Assembly: GCA_027619655.1 (NCBI GenBank)
Contig: JAQCHR010000187.1
Location: forward strand, 1 to 7,082
Direction: 5' to 3'
Length of the DNA stretch: 7,082 bases
Source: Pseudomonadota bacterium
GTDB taxonomy: Bacteria; Pseudomonadota; Alphaproteobacteria; UBA8366; GCA-2717185
Positions 1 through 5,694 of the stretch are shown here, one piece after another; the stretch's first letter is position 1, and every line of letters begins with the position of its first letter. Under the pieces are notes generated by a model, which did no database searches, had not been told where the DNA came from, and was given only the letters and a program-made list of their open reading frames with translations. The position numbers and the translations under genes were made by a program.

Positions 1-408
1 GCCGACATTGCCGGCCAAGACGACGTAAAACTGGTTTTCAACAGCGCGCGCCTGGCCGCAATAACGGACCCGAAGGTAACTTTGCCGTTCATCGGTACAA
101 AAGGGAACAAAGAGAATCTGCGCTCCCTGGTCGGCAAGATGGCGGGCAAGTTCCGGGAACTCGGAGTCATAGCAAATAGTGACGCCGATCGGACCGCAAT
201 CGGTCATGATAGTAGATAATTCCGACCCGCCCCGGATATTCCACCAGTAACGCTCGTTGGGAGTTGGATGGATTTTGGCCTGCCGGTGGATGGAACCGTC
301 GCGCAGGCAGACATAGCAGATGTTTAAAATATCGCCATTTTCTTCCCGTGTCGGGTGGGAGCCGCCAATGATGTTGATATTAAAGCTGACCGCTAATTCG
401 CTCAGCAA
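1..408 (-). pseudogene. Rest of the nitrilase domain, out of frame with the upstream part and cut by the window edge
   Basis: Read on the minus strand in the frame with codons at 408-406 down to 3-1, this stretch is open for 136 codons and has no stop before the edge. It encodes typical nitrilase-superfamily sequence: NINIIGGSHPTR, then the catalytic Lys in QAKIHPTPNERYWW, then the nucleophile Cys in GVTICYDSEFPELARH, then RVRYCGQARAVENQ. Together with E274 of the upstream frame this completes the Glu-Lys-Cys triad, so the two pieces were one gene. All recognisable motifs are intact, which points to a recent frameshift or a sequencing or assembly error rather than an old decaying pseudogene. 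There is no good independent start codon or ribosome binding site for this half. The C-terminal end lies outside the window. Confidence 0.8.
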
Positions 409-1318
409 ATTCTTCGGTGTACCGCGTCAAATGCGCGATGGCTTCCGAAGCCGGAATCTGTTCATTTTCCACCGACAGTAGTTGCAAGGTGAATAGTTCG
501 GGAAAAACGACGAAATCGCCTTTGTAGTCGGCGACGACGTCGACGAAATATTTAACTTGTTGCGCGAACTCCTCGAACGAGGCAACGCGGCGTTGCTGAT
601 ACTGGACGGCCCCGATGCGAACCGTGTCGGGCAGACGGCCCCGTTGGCGACCTGCAAGCGACTTGATTTCTTGATACTTGGGATTGCGCCAAAAAAGATG
701 CGCCGCGTAGCCCATCGACGGTTCGTCGTCCGGCACATAGTCGGGGAGAACGCCATGAACCTCGAAGCCATTGCGCAGTTGGAATGTCAGCACAGTGTCG
801 CGCCGCCGTTTCTCGGCAACGGCCGTCACATACTTCTCCGCCGAACCGATGGTTTTCCAGCTTTTGGCCAATCCCGGTATACGCCCACCGAAGACAATTC
901 CTTTTAACCCCAGCCGTGTGGCAAGCGCCTTGCGCGCGGTGTAGAGACGCTGCCCAATCCGCAATCCCCTGTAATCAGGGTCCACGACGACCTCCATGCC
1001 GTACAGCCAATCGCCTTCCGGATCATGGCGGGACGCATAACCTCCGCCGGTAATTTCGAACCAGTTATGCGGGGCGAAGGCGATCGTCTCGTCGACGCAG
1101 AACGTGGCGCAGTAACCAACAACGTGTCCGTCAAAAACGGCGACAAATATTCCCTCCGGGAAGTTGTGCAGCTGGCCATGCAGCTGGTCCCGGGAATAGA
1201 TCAACTCCTTCTTGACGTAGATCTTCCGGCAAAGCTCGAGAATCTCCGTTTCGTCTTCGGTCCGCGCATTGCGTACGATCAGCTTCGGCTTGGCCTCGCT
1301 CGTCACTTGTTTCGACAT
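380..1318 (-). CDS. GNAT acetyltransferase / carbon-nitrogen hydrolase fusion, N-terminal part, frameshifted
   Basis: This open frame of 312 codons encodes a GNAT N-acetyltransferase domain (about residues 13-210) fused to the start of a nitrilase-superfamily domain (from about residue 231, DTVRIGAVQY). The acetyl-CoA loop is visible as RGLRIGQRLY at 117-126, following the strand VVVDPDY. The nitrilase catalytic Glu is E274 in VVFPELF. Proteins of this architecture, such as Bacillus YhcX, are about 500 residues, so 312 is far too short. The frame ends at a TAA shortly after YTEEFAERIS, while the rest of the nitrilase domain continues in another frame (see 1-408). The start is supported by AAGGAG 11 nt upstream of the ATG. 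The substrate of either domain is unknown. The gene is less GC-rich than its neighbours. Domain assignment is firm; whether the break is biological or a sequence error cannot be told here. Confidence 0.85.
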   Translation of the reverse strand: MSKQVTSEAKPKLIVRNARTEDETEILELCRKIYVKKELIYSRDQLHGQLHNFPEGIFVAVFDGHVVGYCATFCVDETIAFAPHNWFEITGGGYASRHDPEGDWLYGMEVVVDPDYRGLRIGQRLYTARKALATRLGLKGIVFGGRIPGLAKSWKTIGSAEKYVTAVAEKRRRDTVLTFQLRNGFEVHGVLPDYVPDDEPSMGYAAHLFWRNPKYQEIKSLAGRQRGRLPDTVRIGAVQYQQRRVASFEEFAQQVKYFVDVVADYKGDFVVFPELFTLQLLSVENEQIPASEAIAHLTRYTEEFAERISGQL

Positions 1319-1559
1319 GGATAAATATTCTCCTTAATTTTTCTCTCGCGCCCGATGGCGGAAGCATACTGTGAAGACGGCTCATCGCCGCTTGCAAATC
1401 ATAGGCCGAGGTGATTACGGCGAGCTTCTCATCGCCATCGCGTCGTACCGATTAGCGATAGTGCTCTGGTGGGCCGCGTACTATTAGCTTTTTCTGAAGG
1501 GCAGGCATTGGCTAATAATTGCCGTTAAAACGCCTGACATCGCAAGAGAGAACCTGCCC
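1319..1559. other. Non-coding gap with overlapping short inverted repeats
   Basis: This 241-bp gap lies between the end of the amidase gene and the start of the GNAT-nitrilase gene, both on the minus strand. I see no credible gene in it. It holds three short inverted repeats: an imperfect stem 1457-1464 with 1478-1485 (core ATAGT/ACTAT), TATTAGC at 1482-1488 with GCTAATA at 1511-1517, and GGGCAGG at 1499-1505 with CCTGCCC at 1553-1559. The last arm begins directly after the amidase stop codon. On the minus strand no U-tract follows any of them, so none is a standard intrinsic terminator. The gap should contain the promoter of the GNAT-nitrilase gene, but I cannot place it. Confidence 0.4.
1330..1335 (-). 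promoter_or_regulatory. Ribosome binding site of the GNAT-nitrilase gene
   Basis: The minus strand reads AAGGAG here, 11 nt before the ATG at 1318-1316, in an A/T-rich leader. It fixes the start and shows that translation initiation of the broken gene is still intact. No convincing -35/-10 pair was seen upstream. Confidence 0.7.
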
Positions 1560-2966
1560 CTAAACATAGCCCTCGGGCATTCTGAACGGAAATGCCCGTT
1601 CGTAGGCGCGGGCGGCGCGCAGCACCGTGGCGTCGTCGTAGCGCCGGCCGACCAGCTGGAAGGCCACCGGCATGCCCTCGTCGCCGAAGCCGCACGGCAC
1701 CGAGGCGGCCGGCTGCATGGTGAGATTGAAGGGGTAGGTGAAGGGACACCAGTCGACCCATTCCGACATGTCGCGGCCCGCGGGATAATCTCGTCCCGCC
1801 TCGAACGCCTCCAGCGGCATCTGCGGCGTCAACAACAGATCGTAATTTTCGTGAAAGCGCGCCATGCGCACGCCCAGATCGATGCGGGCGGCGTGCGCGC
1901 CGACCAGATCCAGCACCGACAATCGGCGACCGGCTTCGGCGACATCGAGCAGGCCGGGATCCATCAGTTTGGCTTTTTCCGGGGTCATCTGATCCACCAG
2001 CCAGGCGTCGGCGGCGTACCAGAGGGTCTCGATGAGCGTGCGGCTGTTGCCCATGTCGGGGTCGGCCAGCTCGACCGTCGCGCCCAATTCCTCGAAAACC
2101 TTGGCCGCCGCCGCGACCGCGTCGGCGACATCGGCGTCGGCCCAGCCGTGGCCGCCCAGGGTTGGGCTATAGGCGATGCGCAGCCCGGCGACGCCGTCGT
2201 CAAGCCCTTCCAGATAGTCGCGGCGCGGCAGGGGCGGGGCTAAGAAGTCGCGGAAATCGGGCTGCGCCAGCACGTTCAGCATCATCACCGCGTCGGTCAC
2301 CGTGCGGGTCAGCGGGCCCATATTGGCCAGGCTGCCGATATGGCCGGGCAGGGGATAGTTGGGCACCACGCCGAAGGTCGGCTTGTGACCGAAGACGCCG
2401 CTGAAGGCGCCGGGAATGCGGATCGACCCGGCCGCGTCCGAGCCCTGGTGCAGGGGGCCCATGAACGCCGCCGCCGACGCCGCCGCGCCGCCGCTGGAGC
2501 CGCCCGGCGTGCGCTCGGGGTTCCAGGCGTTGCGGGTAATGCCGGTCAGCGGACTGTCGGTGACGCCCTTCCAGCCGAATTCCGGCGTCGTCGTCTTGCC
2601 GAGCAGCACCGCGCCGCTGTCGCGCAGCCGCGCCACGCTGGGTGCGTCATCGTCCCAGGGCTGGTCCGGGTCGATGGTCCGGCTGCCGCGCAGCGTCGAC
2701 CAACCCTTTGTCAGCACGATATCCTTTACCGAGGCCGGCACGCCATCGACCGGGCCCATCGGGGCGCCTGCCATCCAGCGCGCCTCGGAAGCCTTTGCGT
2801 CCGCCATCGCGCGGTCGCCATCGACGATGCGGAAGGCGTTGACCACGCCGTTGCATTCTTCGATGCGCGCCAGCGCCGCTTCGGCCGCCTCGACCGGGGA
2901 CAGTTCGCGGCGCCGATAACGCCGCAGCAAATCGGTGGCCGATAACCGGGCGATTTCAACGGACAT
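1560..2966 (-). CDS. Amidase-signature family amidase
   Basis: This 468-residue protein belongs to the amidase-signature family, which hydrolyses amide bonds with a Ser-cisSer-Lys triad and is usually cytoplasmic. The triad is complete: Lys81 in ASVKDIVLTKGW, Ser157 in the glycine-rich PGGSSGGAAA, and the nucleophile Ser181 in GSDAAGSIRIPGAFSG. The 24-residue spacing between the two serines matches characterised members such as FAAH and peptide amidase. FGHKPTFGVVP and the C-terminal PFNLTMQPAASVPCGF are also typical, and the length is normal. The start is set by a perfect AGGAGG 8 nt upstream. It follows the HD gene by 48 nt on the same strand and may be co-transcribed with it. Family members act on many substrates (acyl amides, peptide amides, lactams, the GatA subunit), so the substrate cannot be named. 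There are no GatB or GatC genes nearby, so GatA is unlikely. Confidence 0.93.
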   Translation of the reverse strand: MSVEIARLSATDLLRRYRRRELSPVEAAEAALARIEECNGVVNAFRIVDGDRAMADAKASEARWMAGAPMGPVDGVPASVKDIVLTKGWSTLRGSRTIDPDQPWDDDAPSVARLRDSGAVLLGKTTTPEFGWKGVTDSPLTGITRNAWNPERTPGGSSGGAAASAAAFMGPLHQGSDAAGSIRIPGAFSGVFGHKPTFGVVPNYPLPGHIGSLANMGPLTRTVTDAVMMLNVLAQPDFRDFLAPPLPRRDYLEGLDDGVAGLRIAYSPTLGGHGWADADVADAVAAAAKVFEELGATVELADPDMGNSRTLIETLWYAADAWLVDQMTPEKAKLMDPGLLDVAEAGRRLSVLDLVGAHAARIDLGVRMARFHENYDLLLTPQMPLEAFEAGRDYPAGRDMSEWVDWCPFTYPFNLTMQPAASVPCGFGDEGMPVAFQLVGRRYDDATVLRAARAYERAFPFRMPEGYV

Positions 2967-2974
2967 TCTGTAAC

Positions 2975-2980
2975 CCTCCT
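2975..2980 (-). promoter_or_regulatory. Ribosome binding site of the amidase gene
   Basis: The minus strand carries a perfect AGGAGG 8 nt before the ATG at 2966-2964. It lies in the 48-nt gap after the HD gene, so the amidase can be translated independently even if it shares the HD transcript. Confidence 0.75.
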
Positions 2981-3014
2981 GTAGAGCCGGGATATGCGGT
3001 GCGCCGTGACGATC

Positions 3015-3590
3015 CTAGATCAATCCGGCCAGCAATTCGAACCTGTCGAGGAAAATCTGTTTCGCCTGTGCGGGCGGGACAGGGGAAAGGGCGATGTTTT
3101 CAATGCCGCGCGGGCTGCCGAATATCTGTTTTGCCTCCGCCGGCGTGAAACCGGCCAGCTGGACCGCCTCGAGATAGACCGAGGCGCGGTCCGCCCGCTT
3201 GATCAGCTTCAGCGCGCTGTCCGGCGGAATGGCGGCGATGCCTAAGCGGATATGGATGGCGCCCTGCAGGCTGTGCTCGAAGCCCTTGTAGTCGAACCCG
3301 ACGGCAGCCTTGAAAGGCGATATCAGATCGCCGATGACGTATTCCGCCGCATCGTGCAACAGCGCGGCCATGCGCCAGGCGGGCGGGATATTCTTGCGGA
3401 AGCGCCGGGTCAGGCTTTCGACCAGCACCGAATGCTCCGCCACCGAAAAGGCCCATTCGCCATTGGTCTGCCCGTTCCAGCGCGCGACCCGCGACAGGCC
3501 GTGGGCGATATCCTCAATCTCAATGTCGAGCGGCGACGGCTCCAGCAGGTTAAGCCGCCGTCCGCTCAGCATTCGCTGCCAGGCGCGCAT
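3015..3590 (-). CDS. HD-domain phosphohydrolase, YfbR-like (possible 5'-nucleotidase)
   Basis: I chose the ATG at 3590-3588, giving 191 residues beginning MRAWQRMLSGRR. A G/A-rich AAGGAAGGAA lies just upstream. The frame stays open to an ATG at 3665, but that would overlap the divergent gene and add a low-quality leader; another in-frame ATG at 3614 is possible. The HD metal ligands are in order: His53 in FSVAEHS, His79-Asp80 in AALLHDAAEY, and Asp134 in KRADRAS. The early segment SPLDIEIEDIAHGLSRVARWNGQT resembles the N-terminus of YfbR-like proteins, which are metal-dependent 5'-deoxynucleotidases of about 200 residues. A role in dephosphorylating nucleotides is inferred from that resemblance; the substrate is not shown by the sequence. 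The protein has no signal peptide or membrane helix. The amidase gene follows 48 nt downstream. Confidence 0.88.
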   Translation of the reverse strand: MRAWQRMLSGRRLNLLEPSPLDIEIEDIAHGLSRVARWNGQTNGEWAFSVAEHSVLVESLTRRFRKNIPPAWRMAALLHDAAEYVIGDLISPFKAAVGFDYKGFEHSLQGAIHIRLGIAAIPPDSALKLIKRADRASVYLEAVQLAGFTPAEAKQIFGSPRGIENIALSPVPPAQAKQIFLDRFELLAGLI

Positions 3591-3646
3591 ATGTGTTCCT
3601 TCCTTCTTTGCCATAGTAGACTGCGGGCAACAGGAGAATAGGGAAA
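3591..3646. promoter_or_regulatory. Divergent intergenic region between the HD and SDR genes
   Basis: Only 56 bp separate the start codons of two outward-facing genes, so both promoters must overlap here or extend into the coding regions. At the right end AGGAG (3632-3636) sits 10 nt before the SDR ATG; at the left end the minus strand has AAGGAAGGAA (3596-3605) before the HD ATG. A weak -10-like TACTAT can be read on the minus strand around 3625, without a matching -35. The spacing suggests shared control, but no operator repeat was seen. Confidence 0.5.
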
Positions 3647-4423
3647 ATGCAGTATCGATACGCATTGATTACGGGCGCGACCAGCGGCATCGGCAAGGCC
3701 CTGGCCGAAGCGCTGCCGGTCTCCACGCATCTGCTGCTGACGGGCCGCAACGGCGAAAAGCTGGCGGCGCTGGCCTTGGCGCTGGCCGCCGACGGCCGGC
3801 AGTTGGAAACGGTGATCGCCGATCTGGCGACCGATGCGGGGCGTGCCGCCGTGATCGACCGCGCCGAAGCGCTGGAAATCGATTTCCTGGTCAACAATGC
3901 GGGTCTGGGACGGTTCGGCGCCGTCGCCGATAACCCGATGGCGGTGGAGCGGGAGATGGCGGCGGTGAATGTCACCGCCGTGGTGGAACTGACGCGGGCC
4001 CTGCTGCCGGGGATGACGGCGCGCGCGCACCGGGCCGGGACCCGCGCCGGGATCATGATCGTGTCCAGCGTCGTCGCCTTCCAGGCGGTGCCCTATATGA
4101 CGACCTATGCCGCCAGCAAGGTCTTCGACCTGTTCTATGCCGAAGGGCTGGCAGCGGAGCTGCGGGACGAACCGGTGGACGTTCTGGCGCTGTGTCCCGG
4201 CGGCACGCGGACCGAATTCTTTGACCGCGCGGCCATGCCGGACCGGCCCATGCCCTATATGCTGAGTGCGGATTCGGTGGCCCGCCAGGCGCTGGCCGCG
4301 ATGGGCCGCCGGACCGTGCTGGTGACCGATCCGCTGCGCCGGATTACGATTATACCGGGTCTTTTGCGCCGCCGGATATTGCGCGGCCTCGTCGCCCGGG
4401 TGATGCGCCGGCTGGCGCGTTAG
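3647..4423 (+). CDS. Short-chain dehydrogenase/reductase (classical SDR)
   Basis: This 258-residue protein has all the marks of a classical NAD(P)-dependent short-chain dehydrogenase/reductase. The Rossmann cofactor loop TGATSGIG is at 9-16, NNAG at 83-86, Asn108 in AVNVT, Ser141 in IMIVSS, and the catalytic Tyr154 and Lys158 in YAASK. Ser-Tyr spacing of 13 and the CPGGTRTEF segment at 183-191 are also typical. Arg34 just after the second strand (LLLTGRN) favours NADP(H). The basic C-terminus (RRRILRGLVARVMRRLAR) could associate with membrane surfaces, as in some DltE-like members, but that is inference. The start is fixed by AGGAG 10 nt upstream. The gene is divergent from the HD gene and is followed by a 179-bp gap, so it is probably a single transcription unit. 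The substrate cannot be predicted. Confidence 0.93.
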   Translation: MQYRYALITGATSGIGKALAEALPVSTHLLLTGRNGEKLAALALALAADGRQLETVIADLATDAGRAAVIDRAEALEIDFLVNNAGLGRFGAVADNPMAVEREMAAVNVTAVVELTRALLPGMTARAHRAGTRAGIMIVSSVVAFQAVPYMTTYAASKVFDLFYAEGLAAELRDEPVDVLALCPGGTRTEFFDRAAMPDRPMPYMLSADSVARQALAAMGRRTVLVTDPLRRITIIPGLLRRRILRGLVARVMRRLAR

Positions 4424-4602
4424 GCCGCAATACGCGGGCTTTCGGCGGTCAACCCGTTTCAGCTTCACGATATTTTCAGTTTGCATCGGCAAATTGGGTT
4501 ATATTGTCGGAGCCTCGTTGAAGAACATCGCCGGGGTTCCGCGAAGAAGGATGGACAATAGCGAGGGCCTCGCCCCCCGGCAGGGCCTGGAAAGGGTTAC
4601 CC
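4424..4602 (+). other. Gap after the SDR gene, probable leader of the downstream small gene
   Basis: This 179-bp stretch has no confident gene. It has an AT-richer centre with TTGCAT at 4481 and TATATT at 4500, but their spacing of 13 is too short for a normal sigma-70 pair, so I only mark it as a possible promoter area. A small perfect hairpin GCGAG-GGC-CTCGC lies at 4561-4573. GGAAAGGG (4589-4596) is the likely ribosome binding site of the gene at 4603. A 19-codon frame begins at ATG 4551 and overlaps the next start, but it has no properly spaced Shine-Dalgarno. I see no clear terminator for the SDR gene. Confidence 0.4.
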
Positions 4603-4875
4603 ATGATTGAACCGGATGCCGAATTTGCGTTCCTGGATCAGGTCGTCGAAACCTTCGGCGCCGCCGCCCGCGACATGATCGCCGAGGCGAAATCGATGAA
4701 GGACCTGGACACCGTCTGCTTCGGATCGCTGCTCGCCGGCTGTATCCTGCATTGCGAAAAACACGGTATCGACGAAGGAGGGGCGGTGGTGCTGAACCTG
4801 GTCAACCGGATATTCGACGAACGCCAGGAGCGGGAAAAATTGCTGCCGGTGCCGACGGAAGCGACACTCCACTAA
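4603..4875 (+). CDS. Hypothetical 90-residue protein with a Cys/His cluster
   Basis: I do not recognise this protein. It is small, acidic at the start and looks fully helical, with no signal peptide. A hydrophobic stretch (VCFGSLLAGCILHC, about 38-51) is too short and interrupted for a confident membrane helix. Cysteines 39, 47 and 51 and histidines 50 and 54 cluster, giving CILHCEKH at 47-54. The C-terminal third is charged (FDERQEREKLL). The frame is supported by a GGAAAGGG ribosome binding site 6 nt before the ATG, by GC-rich third positions like the neighbours, and by a tight 40-nt gap to the DUF3105 gene, with which it is likely co-transcribed. It could be a small regulatory or metal-binding protein, but nothing in the sequence shows a function. 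Confidence 0.7.
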   Translation: MIEPDAEFAFLDQVVETFGAAARDMIAEAKSMKDLDTVCFGSLLAGCILHCEKHGIDEGGAVVLNLVNRIFDERQEREKLLPVPTEATLH

Positions 4876-4915
4876 GCCGGGATAAACGGGGCAACGAGGC
4901 ACGGACGGGCAATCG

Positions 4916-5536
4916 ATGGCAAAGTCTGCGAAACGCGGCGGCAAACGGCCGGCGAGTGGCAATTCGGCGGCGGAGAAGCCGAAATCGGGCGGGTTCCGCT
5001 GGAAATACGCCTTTCTTGCGGCCTGCGGCGTCGCGCTGCTGGCCGGGGCCTACGGGTTTTACAGCAGTCATAACCGCGCGGCGTCGTTCGAGGAACTGGC
5101 GCAGGCAGGACAGGCGGCCCTGTCGCAGGTCGAGGTCGCGCCGAGCGAGGGGCGCACCCATGTTCCCGTCGGCCAGCCGCTCCAGTTTGCGACCGATCCG
5201 CCAACCTCGGGAAATCACTATCCGGTCTGGATCGATCCCGGTTTCTATGAAAGCGCGCAAAGCCGGGTCAATCTGGTGCATTCGCTTGAGCACGGCATGA
5301 TCGTCATCTTCTATGACAAGCCTGGTCCGGCGGTGCTGGACCGGCTGCGCGACTGGGCCGGGCTGTTCAACGGTCCCTGGAGCGGAATTGTCGCGGTCCC
5401 GCGTGCGGGACTGGAAGAAAAACTCATCCTGACGGCGTGGCGGCGGACGCTGCGGATGGATAGATTCGATGAAAAACCCGCCGCCGCATTCATTGATGCC
5501 TTTCGGGGACGCGGTCCGGAGAATCCAGTGCGTTGA
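4916..5536 (+). CDS. Membrane-anchored DUF3105 domain protein
   Basis: The 206-residue product starts with a Lys/Arg/Ser/Gly-rich cytoplasmic segment (1-30), then one hydrophobic helix (about 31-50, YAFLAACGVALLAGAYGFYS), then an outward-facing domain. By the positive-inside rule the domain is periplasmic. It matches DUF3105: DPPTSGNHYPVW at 94-105, HSLEHGMIVIFYD at 122-134, and ILTAWRRTLRMDRFD at 171-185. The family has no established function. His101, His122 and His126 (HSLEH) are in the best-kept motifs and could form a metal or catalytic site; that is inference. The ATG has only a weak G-rich ribosome binding site (ACGGG), and translation may depend on the upstream small gene 40 nt away. 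Length and motifs look complete. Confidence 0.87.
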   Translation: MAKSAKRGGKRPASGNSAAEKPKSGGFRWKYAFLAACGVALLAGAYGFYSSHNRAASFEELAQAGQAALSQVEVAPSEGRTHVPVGQPLQFATDPPTSGNHYPVWIDPGFYESAQSRVNLVHSLEHGMIVIFYDKPGPAVLDRLRDWAGLFNGPWSGIVAVPRAGLEEKLILTAWRRTLRMDRFDEKPAAAFIDAFRGRGPENPVR

Positions 5537-5587
5537 TTCACGGCGGTTTTTAAAATTTCTTTTTCGGCGTGCTGATTCAGCTTGTCA

Positions 5588-5634
5588 CCACCGGCTGCAA
5601 ATTTTACCGTTTTCCAAAATATAAGAACCGGTGG
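5588..5634. repeat. Nested inverted repeat in the DUF3105-M23 gap
   Basis: CCACCGG at 5588-5594 pairs with CCGGTGG at 5628-5634. Inside it ATTTT at 5601-5605 pairs with AAAAT at 5616-5620, leaving a 10-nt loop. The two stems are perfectly paired and separated by 6- and 7-nt internal loops. No T-tract follows the outer arm, so it is not a standard intrinsic terminator on either strand. It could be an operator or a structured leader. The surrounding gap (5537-5694, 158 bp) also has AT-rich tracts at 5547-5565, TTGTCA at 5582-5587 and TATAAG at 5620-5625, which are not well spaced as a promoter. Confidence 0.4.
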
Positions 5635-5676
5635 GTGGAAATCTGAAGGGGCGTACCGTGTGGGCAATGCCGTTAC

Positions 5677-5691
5677 GCCCGGGATTCGGGC
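5677..5691 (+). promoter_or_regulatory. Hairpin just before the M23 gene start
   Basis: GCCCG (5677-5681) and CGGGC (5687-5691) form a perfect 5-bp all-GC stem with a 5-nt loop, ending 3 nt before the GTG start at 5695. It covers the place where a Shine-Dalgarno would sit, and no clear Shine-Dalgarno is visible there. It may lower or control translation initiation, or it may mean the true start lies slightly further in. Confidence 0.35.
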
Positions 5692-5694
5692 TGT

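Noticed and set aside
394..412. Programmed +1 ribosomal frameshift in the GNAT-nitrilase gene
   Set aside because: No known slippery motif, rare-codon stall site or downstream structure is evident, and a simple indel explains the break.
1457..1493. Stem followed by TTTTT on the plus strand as an intrinsic terminator
   Set aside because: The stem is AT-rich with wobble pairs, and no plus-strand gene lies upstream that would need termination.
2340..2945. Plus-strand open frame of 201 codons inside the amidase gene
   Set aside because: It is antisense to the amidase-signature core, has a biased Arg/Ala composition and no domain.
3591..3665. N-terminal extension of the HD protein to ATG 3665
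   Set aside because: It would overlap the divergent SDR start and its ribosome binding site; the internal ATG at 3590 has a better ribosome binding site and starts at the family-typical MRAWQRML.
3566..4492. Long minus-strand open frame of 308 codons opposite the SDR gene
   Set aside because: It is antisense to a complete SDR with all catalytic motifs, and its translation is rich in Arg, His, Gly and Gln with no recognisable domain, as expected for a shadow in GC-rich DNA.
4481..4505. TTGCAT and TATATT as a sigma-70 promoter
   Set aside because: The spacer is 13 bp, too short for a normal promoter; kept only as a note in the gap description.
4551..4610. 19-codon frame from ATG 4551 overlapping the start of the 90-residue gene
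   Set aside because: The purine-rich AAGAAGG touches the ATG with no spacer, so initiation is unlikely; the overlap may be chance.
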